A stretch of DNA of 64,000 nt from Rhynchopus sp. YZ270_cl-10 (taxonomy: Eukaryota; Euglenozoa; Diplonemea; Diplonemida; Diplonemidae). This document shows positions 19,205 through 30,842 of the stretch, in pieces (the first letter of the stretch is position 1; each line of letters begins with the position of its first letter). The notes under the pieces are model-generated. The model saw only the letters and a program-made list of their open reading frames with translations. It did not search any database and was not told the origin of the DNA. The stretch covers positions 682,001 to 746,000 of the forward strand of contig OZ037869.1 in assembly GCA_964035575.1 (NCBI GenBank), written 5' to 3'. The translations under genes and the position numbers were made by a program.

Positions 19205-19382
19205 TACCGCGTGCACTGTAGTCACCTTGATTATATTCGTTCTCGCGCAGCAGCAGCTGCGCGGGTTTCCATAACAAAGCAAACAAAAATTTGAATTGAA
19301 ATACGAAAAGCCCTCTCGTGACAGTGCACCCAAACCAAACGAAATAAACGAGTTTGAATAATGATAAAGAAGAACAAAACAT

Positions 19383-20828
19383 CTAAACATCATCGTTTTG
19401 CAAAAACCTTTTGTTGGCAAGGTTCCCCCTGTTAGAGAAATATAAGTATGCAAGGACCAGAACTGCCACTGCAAGCACAACAGAAACAACAATCAAAACG
19501 TACACAAGAGTGTTATCTGTTGGCGAGCCTGGGGATGGGGTGAGAGGTGCGCTGGTAGTCGGTGTGGATGTGGTAGGTGCAGGGGCGATCTCAGGGAAGG
19601 CAATGTGCATCATCAAGTTTATGCACTTGTTAGCCCCTGTCAGTGCACAGTTGGACATTGCCCAGCAACGGTGCATGCCGCCCTCCGCAACACCCTCAGA
19701 GGAGCACGCCCACTCCTCAGTGGGGCCGACGAATCCACAGTCACGCACATTTGACACACACGCGTGCATCTCACGTTTCAGCTCTTCAATTGCAGGTTTG
19801 CCCAGAGAACAGTACACAGAGTGGATACCTGCACACAGTGCCTGGTTACTCTGGCACTCGTACTCGTACCCACCGTAGTTGCACATGGTACCATTTTTAT
19901 TACACAGAGAATTGTAACTCTTGTAACAGATGTCGTCAGAGCTGATGCCAACAGGAATTAACTCCAACGGAATAAAGTTGTAGTGTCCACAGTCGTTGAC
20001 CACTGCAAGAATGCACTGCAGCTGTTGCAGACACTCAGCAACGTTGTCATTGCGGTCGTTGCAGAACGCGGTGGCACCTTCGAAGCACTTCTGACTCCCT
20101 GAAACGATGCACTGAGGGTTGGGTGCGTGGCTGAGAAACGGGACTTCAAAGTTTGAGTAGTACGGAAACAAGTTCTGCTGCACACCACAGGTGTACGTGA
20201 CACCCATGGCACAGGAAACTGCTACAGCTTGATCAAGACCGCCACCGTGCGCTGCGTCTTGGATTCTATCGATGGCGCCCGACCAAGACATTCCGCAGTA
20301 GCTCTGTGCTGTTTCGTTTGAGCAACGGTTGAACTCATCGACTGGGTAGAATTCCATTTCTTCTCTTGTCTTGAGTCGGTCGATGGGCCAGATCTCACTC
20401 TCGAAGCAGATGTTCATAGCGGTCATGATGCACTTTATCTGGTCAAGACAGTCGATTGGGTTGGCGCAGAAGCCATTCTCCTCCTTCCATGGGCAGTTCT
20501 TGATACGGTTGTACATGCAGTCGTATGCAGCAGACGACTTGGCTGGTGTCTCCAACCCGGGGAGGTCGAACACATGCAGGTTCTGCGACACTGTGAACTG
20601 CTGCAGGCACACAAGCCCATCCCGCATCACGATCCATCCCTTCTCCAAACATTTCGAGTCCAGCAAGGTCCCACCGCAGTTCCAGTCAGGAAGCCGTGTG
20701 TCAAGGTCTGCAGCCTTCATCGCCTGGTCCATGCACTGTGCAAAGGCAGCGTCGTCATTTGTCTGCGGCGTCTTCGTGAAATTATCCCCTGCTGCAACAG
20801 CGCACAGCACAGCCATTGAAAGCAGCAT
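19383..20828 (-). CDS. Cysteine-rich type I membrane protein, copy 4 (B-type)
   Basis: 481 residues, the closest partner of copy 2 (IKNC, REEMEF, shared 5' flank) but with a mixed character: GLDQAVAVS as in A-type copies and the YLYFSNRGN post-membrane sequence of copy 1. It alone has CSNETAQS, adding an N-glycosylation site. Signal peptide, about 32 cysteines, stalk, membrane span and tail ending LQNDDV are intact. The upstream acceptor-like element is shortened to GATCTACAG. The mosaic pattern suggests gene conversion among the four copies. Confidence 0.85.
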   Translation of the reverse strand: MLLSMAVLCAVAAGDNFTKTPQTNDDAAFAQCMDQAMKAADLDTRLPDWNCGGTLLDSKCLEKGWIVMRDGLVCLQQFTVSQNLHVFDLPGLETPAKSSAAYDCMYNRIKNCPWKEENGFCANPIDCLDQIKCIMTAMNICFESEIWPIDRLKTREEMEFYPVDEFNRCSNETAQSYCGMSWSGAIDRIQDAAHGGGLDQAVAVSCAMGVTYTCGVQQNLFPYYSNFEVPFLSHAPNPQCIVSGSQKCFEGATAFCNDRNDNVAECLQQLQCILAVVNDCGHYNFIPLELIPVGISSDDICYKSYNSLCNKNGTMCNYGGYEYECQSNQALCAGIHSVYCSLGKPAIEELKREMHACVSNVRDCGFVGPTEEWACSSEGVAEGGMHRCWAMSNCALTGANKCINLMMHIAFPEIAPAPTTSTPTTSAPLTPSPGSPTDNTLVYVLIVVSVVLAVAVLVLAYLYFSNRGNLANKRFLQNDDV

Positions 20829-21200
20829 TGTCTTGTCCTTTTTGTGTGTAATCACCTGTAGATCGGGGAGGAAATATTAGACAGAAACTGCTTTAAAGCA
20901 CCTCAGGCATAATGGATGGATGTCAGGAAACGCCACGTTCACGTGTGGCAGAGGGTTGGGCGATAGAGAGGTAACCTTTATTCCGCGAGCACGTCTGTGT
21001 GACATGAAATGACATCAGGTGGCTTGGTGAGAAAAAAGGGCATCTGAGTATAGAAGCGTGAAGCATTAATATAATGTGGTGTGTTCCGGGGTATCGAAAA
21101 ATACAAATTTTCATTTCAATTCACAACTCTTCACAACTCTTCACAACTCTTCACAACTATTCACAACTCTTCACAAATTTTCACAAAAAACGTGCATGTG

Positions 21201-21350
21201 AAGAGTTGTGAAGAGTTGTGAAGAGTTGTGAAGAGTTGTGAAGAGTTGTGAAGAGTTGTGAAGAGTTGTGAAGAGTTGTGAAGAGTTGTGAAGAGTTGTG
21301 AAGAGTTGTGAAGAGTTGTGAAGAGTTGTGAAGAGTTGTGAAGAGTTGTG
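21201..21350. repeat. 10 bp satellite AAGAGTTGTG, 15 copies
   Basis: Perfect or nearly perfect tandem array in the left subterminal zone of element F. Facing it at 21119-21180 is a shorter run in the opposite orientation (TCACAACTCT), so this end can fold into a long hairpin. Confidence 0.9.
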
Positions 21351-21590
21351 AAGTGGCGAAGTCTGGGTGGTGCCTGGGCACCCAGGTACCCAGGTAGGTA
21401 CAGGACACCTTTTGGAGGACGTTGGTTGGCAACACAGGAGGTTCTATGTGCAAAAAGTGCCTAAAATGGTGCGGCTGACGGGACGATTTGGACCCTTTTG
21501 GGCCATTCTTGGGCCATGTGTTTTTAGGTGTGTTTTTTTTCAACTTTTTGACTTGGATTGCATTTTTGGGATCCCCGTGCAGTGGTCATA

Positions 21591-22437
21591 CTTGGACCGC
21601 CCGAAAAAAATTTCGGGCGAATTCGGGCGGATTTTTCGGGCGCGGGTCCCGAGCGCCCGAAATGTGCCCGAAATATATTTCGGGCGTTTTAAAGGGAATT
21701 TAAAGGGAATTTATACGTAATTCGGGCGAATTCGGGCGCACAATCGGTGCACTGGAGTATCTTATGTGTGCTGGGAAGCATGCCACCAGTGTAAAAATCT
21801 TACGCTTTATTTGAAAGATTGGCACAAAATTTGCTCAAAGAAAAAAAAATTGAGCAAAAAGTCCTAGTAGAACCCAACTTATATGAGTACAGCTCTGTTA
21901 GCAGCCACGTATAAAACCGATTTCCCTAACAATTGACACTAAAATACTACTAAAAACGTAAAAAGGCGATTTTTCACGTTTTTGGGCATCTCCTGAGCAA
22001 CTACAGTCCCGAAACACCCCGAGAATGGGTCAGAACCACCCTGTGACCCGAAAATTCACAAAAATTCACCCTGAAATACGAAAAAATGGTGAAACCCCGG
22101 TTCATAGTGTGTTTTGGGTGGGAATAAGCAAATGATAGTCAGAAAACCCGTGATTTGGTGGTGATTCCCAAAGTGCACTCAGGTGTACAAAAGTTTTCGA
22201 TTCTTGCTTATTTTGACAGATTTGACATCAAATATGTCCAAATATAAAAAGTTTTTTGCAAAAATGAATAGAACCCTACCTAGTCGGTTTTCACTAAGGA
22301 AAAAGCGCCCGAATCCGCCCGAAATCTGCATTTCGGGCGTTTTCGGGCAAATTCGGGCGCACAAAATCGCCCGAAATCCGCCCCTAATCCGCCCGAAATC
22401 ACCCGAAATGCCCGAAATATATTTCGGGCGGTCCAAG
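21591..22437. mobile_element. Nested element with GGACCGCCCGAAA ends and TA target duplication
   Basis: Ends CTTGGACCGCCCGAAA and TTTCGGGCGGTCCAAG, with TA outside on both sides (21589-21590, 22438-22439). The ends are built of repeated CGGGCGNATTTCGGGC motifs in both orientations. The centre is AT-rich and noncoding. Inserted within element F, so younger than it. Confidence 0.8.
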
Positions 22438-23061
22438 TAGGTGGGGCCGACGTTGAAAATTGGACAATTTTATGACCTCTTAAATTTCGGAAAATATGAG
22501 CCCGGTCACTAATAGGCGGCCCATTTTCGGTCAAAAATTGTCCCCAAAATCCGGAGTGTATTATTGACCTTTGTGGGCGACGACTGTCCTGTGTGAGGTT
22601 AACCTACAGGTTAATTCCATTATGGCGGTGGTTGTTTTGCATCTCTCACACATGATGGATCGACGCACTGGTGAGTCCTTGGCGGTTACTTCGTCTCCTT
22701 TCGTCTTATCCGCCTTTTTGGTGGGGATTATCAAAGAAGTCAGCTAGAGAATTGTTGGTTCTCTCGGGGAGTGGGTGTGGGCAGAGATTTTGACAACGGG
22801 ACCAGAAAACCATGTTTTTGGGCTCATCAAAATTCAATTTCCCCCTTCAGTTACCCTTATTTATCGCTCCCTCATTCACGGTTTTTTTACTTCCTGGGAA
22901 TAAAGTGACCAGCTGGGCCAACTGTGGCACCGTAGTTAACGGGATCAAAACGATATGCCGGGGCACGCCTTATGCCCGAAGGTGAACTGTCTGGCTCCTT
23001 GTTTTTAAACACCGGTTAAATATGCATTGCGCTCTAATCAGACTCTAATTAGAGCATTCGG

Positions 23062-23266
23062 CAGTACAGTACAGTACAGTACAGTACAGTACAGTACAGT
23101 ACAGTACAGTACAGTACAGTACAGTACAGTACAGTACAGTACAGTACAGTACAGTACAGTACAGTACAGTACAGTACAGTACAGTACAGTACAGTACAGT
23201 ACAGTACAGTACAGTACAGTACAGTACAGTACAGTACAGTACAGTACAGTACAGTACAGTACAGTA
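23062..23266. repeat. Pentanucleotide array CAGTA, 41 copies
   Basis: A perfect-looking 5 bp array in element F. Stop-free frames on both strands are an artefact of the repeat. Confidence 0.95.
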
Positions 23267-24092
23267 GTCCTGTCGGGTGGTGTACCATTTTTTTCCCCAG
23301 AGCAACTTAGGTGTAATTGTGGTTAATTGTGTGTACGTGTGTTTGATAACTAGTGGGGGTAATTCTTGCTCAGAATATGGCCCCAACGTGTACGTGTGTG
23401 TACTTGTGCTGAAAGTGTGCTGAAATTGTGCCTAATATAGGCATAGTTCAGGTGAGTATGGTGCTAGTTGTGCCCAGCTGTGTTTTGAGTAAAACGGTAC
23501 AAAAAACAGGGAAAAAAGTGGTAGTGCCACTGGTACAAAACTTTTCTAGCGAAGCCACAGTACGCAACATTTCGGGTAGAGCTGTGGGCTACCGCTCGTA
23601 ATTTTTAGCTGCGTCGCAGGCGCACGGTACGCTACTTTCTTGAGAGTTGCGAACATGTTGAAAAAAAAAAAAGGCAACAAACGAACACGCCGCGGACTTC
23701 CGTCGTCCTCCTCCGCACAGGGGGTGGGGTGGTACGGCCAGCTTGACCCAGGCTAGCTAGCCCTCTGCACAGCACACTTTACCTGACCAGTCCTGCAAAA
23801 AACCCTGGAAAAAAACACCCCCCTTTTTTTCCCTCCAATTCACAACTCTTCACAACTGTTCACAACTCTTCACAAATCTTCACAACATCTGTGTTTTTTT
23901 TATCCAAATTTTCATTTCAATTCACAACTCTTCACAACTATTCACAACTCTTCACAACTCTTCACAATTCTTCACAAAAAAATGGCCAAAAATTATGTTG
24001 TGAAAATTTGTGAAAACTTGTGAAAACTTGTGAAGATTGGTGAAGATTGGTGAAAATTTGTATTTTCCGATACCCCGGAACACACCATAATG

Positions 24093-25882
24093 TGATGAAA
24101 TTAAAAAAACTGGGTAGGAGAGATCAACATTGTGTTATTCTTGTTGTTGCTTCAGTTTTTTTTTTTTTTTGTATTTGTCTTTTTTTTGTTTGTTTTTTTT
24201 AAAAGTGAAAAATAGTTTATTTTGTGTTTTTACATATTTTTTGTCCCGCTCATACAATTTTTTTTTTCTTTGACCCCCCCCCAAAAAAGGGAGGAGGACA
24301 CATGAAACGGAGCTTGGAACTCCTCAGGGTTTCTCGGTCAACGGAACTCGGGTGATCGAACCGTGTGAATGTTTGGCACTTGGTGGGTTGTATTGGGAAC
24401 AGGGGAAATCCTACAAAGTACCAGTGTACCTCCCGAACACTTCCCACAGGCTTTCTTTACCCATCTGCCATGAGAGCACCAACGTTTTTTTTTTTTTTAA
24501 ATAAATGAATAGGTTCTGTTCCATGAAGCCGTATGTACATCCATGTTCACACCTTCTGCCTCTGGTTGCCTCATTACCACAGCCACCCACTCAGTATTCC
24601 CCATCTGCCTTTGTCTTCATACAAACACCCCCCCAAAAATAATAGAGAGAATATTAGTAAGGTGATCATAAGACTCGCTCAACCCAGAACAAAAAAAATC
24701 CTTTCATAACTCAGATCCCCCCCTTTTTTTTTTTTTGAAAACCCTCTTTAGGGAAGAATGCATCTGAAGATGTGCTCCAGAATCATCGTTTCCCTCTTTT
24801 TTTTTGAAAAAAAAATGTTGGAGTAGTGTAGTTGCCTCGGGTTGTGTTGCCACAGTTGTGCAATGTCCACTGTCCTTTTTAACTGCTACCGTCTTTTTCC
24901 ACCCTACTACCCCACATGGGAGAAAACAAAAAAAAATCTGGGGTGGGTAGGGGGCGGGGGGCGGGATGGTGGTAACGTGAACGGGTTCTTCTTTAACCTG
25001 AAATCCATCCTCATACGGGGGGGGGGGGGGGGGGGGGGGGTGCAAAGAAAATCTACAGCTGTTTTTGTTACAAAAAAAAAAAAAGAAAAGAAAGAAAAAA
25101 AGAAAAAATGTGGAAAATTTGGGGAACAAAAATCAAAAATATAATGTCCGAAACGCCCATCACCACACCCACAATGTTTTTTTTTTTCAAATGTTTCGCC
25201 CTCATTCGCTCAGGGGGGGGGGCTATACAATGAAGAATAATATCAATGAAATGAAATAAAAAAAAAAAATATTGAAAGATGAATGTGCCTCTCGTGCACG
25301 TGTCATCAAGACAAAAATGTTGCCTCCGCTTTCGTGTTGGGTCTGACTCCCATACCCAGAGGGAAAAGGAGTCAGTATGGTTGATTACATAAAAAGGTAC
25401 TCAATGTACTTCAGGGTAATGGGGCACAACTCATAACCAGGTTGCACAAAGTAGCTTCACAATGAAAATAAAAAAAACTTGAAAGATGACGTGGCGGGCG
25501 GGGGTTTGGGGGGGGGTCACATCTTATTCCCAAAGAAAAAAGAAAAAGAAAAAATACTATACGGGCACAACTAACGTCACCCCCAACCCACACCCACAAG
25601 CTCCTCCCCTAAACCACCTACATTTCTTTGAAGAAGAAAAAAATGTGGTGTTTCGGGAGGTACAGAGCACAGAGTTATGGGTCAGCAAAATCTGAGGGGG
25701 AAGCTCTTACCCGTAGAAAAAGAAGAAAAAAAGTCAAAGAAAAATACTAAAAAATGACAAAAAAAGAAAAAGAAAAAAGAAGGGTGAGGGCGGGGGGGAA
25801 ATGGCGACATGCGGGAGAGGTGTGGAAGGGACAGGTGGCCTGCCTTCCCTCCTTCGCGCCCAGTCACCTCTAGCATCGTTGA
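24093..25882. other. AT-rich spacer downstream of ATPase A
   Basis: Long A/T runs, a 22-base G-run at about 25018-25040 and other G-runs. A family IV repeat lies at 24818-24870 and a family I-like repeat at 25271-25310. No gene recognised. Confidence 0.6.
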
Positions 25883-27471
25883 TCACCAGTACGTCTTTCT
25901 ATCGAGCCACCCACCTGGGTAGTTTCTGATGAGCCACTTCCTCAGCTCGTCGTAGGTGATGATGAGGATCGTGAACGGGAATGCTGGGAGCCAGTAGATG
26001 AAACGCAGCTTCTCGATACCGAACACAGTGCGCACACCTGGCATGTAGATCAGCACCATGGCGAGTGCGGTCTCGAAGAACAGTCCGAAGTTCAGCTGGT
26101 CGTTCCTGTGGGTGGTGGTGGTGGTGGTGGTGTAGTGTGGTGGGAGTGTGGCAGCAGAAGGCACAGTGCGAAAGTGAAAGTAATGACGCCTCAAGCGCAC
26201 GGGGTAACGAACGGCGAACAGAGAGCGGGTGGTCATGCGGGCAGTGGGGAAATGGAAAAGATGAACACATACTTCATTCCCTGTTCGAACAGAGACAGCT
26301 TTCTCGTCTTGCAGATCAGAATGTCTCCCCACTGCACAATCACAATCGATGCCCAGAATGCGGTCTGTGCTGTCGCAAGGATGCGCAGACATTCAGAGAG
26401 CGAGAATCCCTGTGGAAGAAGAAGAAGAATAATAAGAACAATGGGTGGTGTGAGAAAATGCTGCAGAAGCAAGAGCAAGTGTAAGTGTAAGTGTTAGACA
26501 TACTCCAAGTGCAAATCCTCCGGGTGTGAAGTATCCTGCAAGCTGTCCGTGGTACGGGAGACGGGCCGGTGGGATTCCCTCAGTGTAGAAGACCACAATG
26601 TACACGTAGAACCCGGCAAGTGCCTGGACAACTCCGATCTGGAAGTACGAGAACGAAATCAGACGCTCGGTGACAAGGTTGTCCTCCTTCGTACGCGGTG
26701 CACGCCTCATGATGTCCTTCTCCTTGGTTTCGTATGCAAGCGAGATGGCGGGCACCATGTCAGTTCCCAAGTCAATGCACAGAATGAGCACAGTCGTCAG
26801 GGGCAGGGGCAGACCAGCAATGATGAACAGAATGAACGGCGAGATCTCGGGGATGTTCGACGACAGGGTGTACGCAATCGACTTCTTCAAGTTGTCGAAG
26901 ATCAGACGTCCCTCCAGCACTCCGTCAACAATCGAGGCAAAGTTGTCGTTCATCAGAATCATGTCAGCAGCCTCCTTTGTCACGTCAGTTCCGGCGATAC
27001 CCATACAGATACCTGTTGTGTGTTGTGATGTGTTGTGTTTGAAACCAGTTGTGGGTCATTTTGTGCATGAAATATTGCCCATCATGGTGTTGCATTGAGT
27101 TGTGTTGTGGAAGACATAAGACAGTGCAACTGTCACTATCCACACGTGTGATGATCATGTGTCGTCACCTAGGCTTCTTAGGTTCGAAGTGCGTATCGCA
27201 CGTTGTGTTCCAAATAGAGTTGCAAACCACAACCCACACATACCAATGTCAGCCGCTGTCACTGCCTGGGCGTCGTTCACACCGTCTCCAGTCACAGCCA
27301 CAATCTTCTCGGGACCACCGTCAGCCTCCTTGATCTTAAAGTGCTGCACAATCAGAAGCTTCTGGGTCGGTGACGTACGTGCGAACACAAGACCCTCCTT
27401 CCAGGTGAAGTCCAGCACACGCTTCCAGTTTCCGTCCATTGCACGCGGGTTCCATGTCTGTCAAGAGAAAA

Positions 27472-27503
<32 letters not shown>

Positions 27504-30500
27504 GGTGATAATGGTAGTGGTGGTGGTTGGGTGCATTCTTCCTTCCCTCCACATTACATGCCCAAACGACGACATACCGCAATCCGAGTTCCCTCAACAG
27601 CCATGGCAGTGATCGACTCCTTCTCCTCACCCTTCAGCGATGCAAGAATGCGCTCACGTTCCTTTCCGAAGTCTGCGCGCGATTTGCCGGGCTCAGCTGT
27701 AAAAACACACACATATGGGTTGGGCAGGTTCACAACAACACAAAAGTAACAAAACAAACGAGAAGACAAGAAACATACAGAGCAGCTTTGCAATGATCAC
27801 ATCGTCCTCAGTGCGTCCAGTCTTGGTGATGATACCGATGTCACGTGCAATGGCGGCAGCTGTCTGCGGCTGGTCACCGGTCACCATGACAACTCCGATC
27901 GACGCCTCACGGCAGATCTGCACGGCACGGGGCACAGCCGGACGCGGAGGGTCCTGAAGTGCGAGAAGACCCAGGAACACAACCTTCGGCTCGAAGTGGC
28001 GCTCAGCTCCCGACTCCATCCTCTTCCTTGCAATGTCCGGGCGCACAAGCGGGATCTGCGGCCTTCCGGCCACCGTCACAGGCTTCTTCGAGCCGGGCTC
28101 CATCGGGTGTCCCTCCTCGTTCTGTGTGGTGGTGTTTTCGAATACTGGAATATAGACAGCAACACTCCGTAAAAATGAATGCACAGCAGTGACAACAACA
28201 GTTCCCCTATCACAGCACCACACAGCACAACACAGCGTTCCATGTACAAAAACAATATACACATACCGTCTCACCTGCAGCCCATGTGTCGGGGCGGAAC
28301 ATGGTCTCGTCGAAGTACTGCTTGTACTCTTCGTCCGTCAGCTGTGAAGCGAAACAATGAAATAAGTGTGTGAAGTGGCAAAGAAAACAAACAGCAAGAA
28401 CTTGAAAGATTGAAATCAAGATAAGATACAGATACAGATAAAGAACACTGCAAAGATAAAATACAACTGACAACCCCACACTGATCATATTACCCAACAT
28501 ACCGAAGCGTCAGCTCCAAGGTGGTCCATGGACTCAACAACAACCTTCGCAAAGGCAAAGACACGCAGACCGTTGGATGCAAGGTCAGCGTTGGCCTCAG
28601 CGAATCCACGACGGTCGTCGGTGGTCAGGGGCTGGACAGATCCGTCAGTGACAGTGTGGGTGCAGAAGTCAAAGACAACGTCGGATCCTCCCTTGATCCA
28701 GGTGACGAAGTTCTCTCCCTTTCCGAGCTTGCGCATGTCGGTCGTGACAGCCATCCACTTGTTCTTCGAGTTGAAGGGAAGCTTGTGGACCTGCTTGTAG
28801 GTGAGACGTGCAGCGGACACACGGCTCGCGTTGTCGCGGATCTGGCCAACACCCCACGACTGCGAGTCGCTCCAGCCCTTCTTCTTTGCCAGCACATTGT
28901 CCATCGTGTCAATGTCCACAGGGAGGAACGAGTTTGTGCCCGCCTTTGCGTCGCGCTCGTCTCCACGCACACCCGACACACCGGCGTTGTCGTACGACGC
29001 AAGACGCTGCTCGTTGAAGATCAGAATGGCACGCTCGGACGCATCTCCGTCCGTGTGGTCACGCTCCGCCCACGGCAGCTTCTCCCACTCCATCGCAACC
29101 ACACCACCTCCTCCACGCTGGTCCTCAGGTGCACCGAACTTCGCAGATCCGCAGAACGTCGCACACTTCATCAGCTCCTCGTAGATCGACCCTCCGCCGG
29201 ACGGCGGCTGTGCACCCCACGACGCGCTCTCCATCGGGTGGGTCGTCAGCATCTGTCCGCTCACGTACGCACGCACGGCAGTCATCTTGTTCATTGTCAG
29301 CGTTCCGGTCTTGTCACTGCAGATCACACTGGTCGACCCAAGGGTCTCCACAGCCTCCAGGTTCTTCACCAGCACCATGACGTCCTTCATGCGCTTTGCT
29401 GTCAGTGCAAGCGACACCGTCACCGTCGCAAGCAGACCCTCGGGCACGTTCGCCACAATGATACCAATCGTGAAGACAACGGCGTTCACAGTCAGTCCAC
29501 CTGCAGCAGCCACGTTGATGATGAAGAACACAACTCCGAGCGCAATCGCAATCGCAGAGATGATCTCCACGAAACGGTCAATCTCCTTCTTGATCGGCGT
29601 GTCGTCCTTCATGTCCTTTGCCTTCAACATCATCTGGTAGTTCCGTCCCATCACGTTCTGGTCTCCCGTTGCCACAGCCATGCACCAGGCCTCTCCCAGC
29701 GAGATGTCCGTGCCCGCCATCACAATGTTGCGCTGGCGCAGGGCAGGTGCGTTCGGGTTGTCGCTCACAAGGTTGTTCTTCTTGATTGCGTTCGGCTCTC
29801 CCGTCAGCGACGCCTCCACAACTGCGAAGTCTCCCTGTGCCTGCAGCACACGCAAGTCACACGGGATCTTGTCTCCAAGCTTCACGTGCAGAATGTCTCC
29901 GGGCACAACAGTGAAGCTCTCCACCTCCTGCATCGACCCGTCCACAAGCACACGCGACCGGCACTCTCCCATCGCCTTGAACTTCTCCATCATCTTTGCC
30001 GATGCTGCCTCTTGCTGGTAGGTGAAGATTGCTGTGATTGTCACAACTGCGAACAGCACAATTCCCAAGAAAAGCTGTGGAAGGGTGGGAAGGGATATGA
30101 ATGGAATGGAATGGAGTGGGAGGTGTATGGAAATGTGATGTGCAAAGGAAAGTGCAAATCATAACAGAATAGGAAGAATCAAAAGCATGAACGTGACGAC
30201 GCATGCCAAAATACCAAAAGAAAAGGTTGCAAGATGACCAGCACTTGCTGTGCTGGTCATCAGTCACCTTGTGAAGAAGAACAGAACACCGTTGGTGGTG
30301 TTCTCTTCTTCTCCCTTCTGCTCTGCTCTGTTCTGTTTGTGTTGTGTGTAACATACGTTCTCCTTACCCGCAGGGTCCGCTCCGTACGCAACGAAGCACA
30401 GCACACCTCCCGCAATCAGCAGCAGGGAGAAGAACCCCAAGAACTGCTTCCCGAACTTCACAATCTCCGGGTCCTGCTTCGGCGGCGTCAGCTCGTTCCG

Positions 30501-30842
30501 CCCGTAAATGTCAAGCATCTGGTTACGCTGCGCTGACGTCAGACCCTTCGACTGTCCGGGGTCCTTCGTGTCCAGCCACTTCGGGTTCCCGGTCGACAGG
30601 TTGATGTTCTGTCCGTGGTTCTCCTTCTTCGGGTACACTGGTCCTGCGAACTTGAAGTCCACGTTGAAGTTGTGCAGGTCCTCCAGCGACTGCGAACTCT
30701 GTGGGTACATCACATCGTCCGTCAGCTGCGCCTTCGCGCCACCCTTCGGCTTCAGCTCCGCCTGCTGCACCCCGCCCTTCCCCAATGTCGTCTTCTCCAG
30801 CCCACTCGGCTCCTTCTTCGGTGGAGGCGCTTCCGTCGGCAT
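25883..30842 (-). CDS. P-type IIC cation ATPase alpha subunit (Na+/K+-ATPase type), gene A
   Basis: Nine exons: 30842-30357, 30074-28503, 28341-28267, 28121-27779, 27696-27578, 27457-27244, 27012-26504, 26409-26273, 26105-25883; all donors are GTATG-type and the sum gives 1225 residues. Plasma-membrane ion pump: hydrolyses ATP through an aspartyl phosphate (Asp about 416 in CSDKTGTLT). TGE of the actuator domain lies near 254, [13 protein letters not shown] of M4 near 366-379, then [25 protein letters not shown], and in M5-M6 [11 protein letters not shown] and [17 protein letters not shown]. The Ser before Asn in LSSN (Lys in gastric H+/K+ pumps) favours Na+/K+ type. The C terminus [11 protein letters not shown] matches the family's end, with Trp for the final Tyr. 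The start is the first Met of [12 protein letters not shown]; an earlier one is possible. No beta subunit is seen nearby. Confidence 0.92.
30221..30272. repeat. Family I repeat with a perfect hairpin in ATPase A intron 1
   Basis: AAGATGACCAGCAC, loop TTGCT, then GTGCTGGTCATC, followed by AGTCACCTT. The 12 bp stem is perfect (30233-30261). The outer AAGATGA and AGTCACCTT match family I elsewhere while the stem sequence is unique here, which suggests the structure rather than the sequence of the centre is kept. Confidence 0.6.

Larger units (their letters stand above)
21077..24087. mobile_element. Element F, 3.0 kb, TGGTGTG-ended with 5 bp target duplication
   Basis: Ends TGGTGTGTTCCGGGGTATCG and the reverse complement (24068-24087), with AAAATACAAATTTTCA just inside on both sides. 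TAATG lies directly outside each end (21072-21076, 24088-24092). Subterminal zones are runs of TTCACAACTC motifs in opposite orientation. It holds a 10 bp array, a nested TA-flanked element and a pentanucleotide array. The stretches 22440-23060 and 23270-23830 contain no recognised gene. Unit 1 lacks it. Confidence 0.8.
6184..24430. repeat. Tandem duplication, unit 2, expanded by mobile elements
   Basis: Holds gene copies 3 (A-type) and 4 (B-type) in the same order and orientation as unit 1. Between and beyond them lie about 13 kb of insertions absent from unit 1: the G-tract chain, the hairpin-ended element at 18620 and the 3.0 kb element at 21077. The right limit is approximate because homology fades after the last insertion. 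Confidence 0.65.

Noticed and set aside
23027-23386. Open frames around the CAGTA array
   Set aside because: Pentanucleotide repeat artefact.
8484-24087. An LTR retroelement, virus-like element or LINE in the insertion region
   Set aside because: No long direct terminal repeats, primer-binding site, reverse transcriptase or capsid-like frame was found; all ends are inverted repeats.
28521-30164. A 547-codon open frame on the plus strand opposite ATPase A exon 2
   Set aside because: It mirrors the codon pattern of the minus-strand pump, whose motifs are unmistakable; the plus-strand peptide is His/Arg/Leu-rich with no family.
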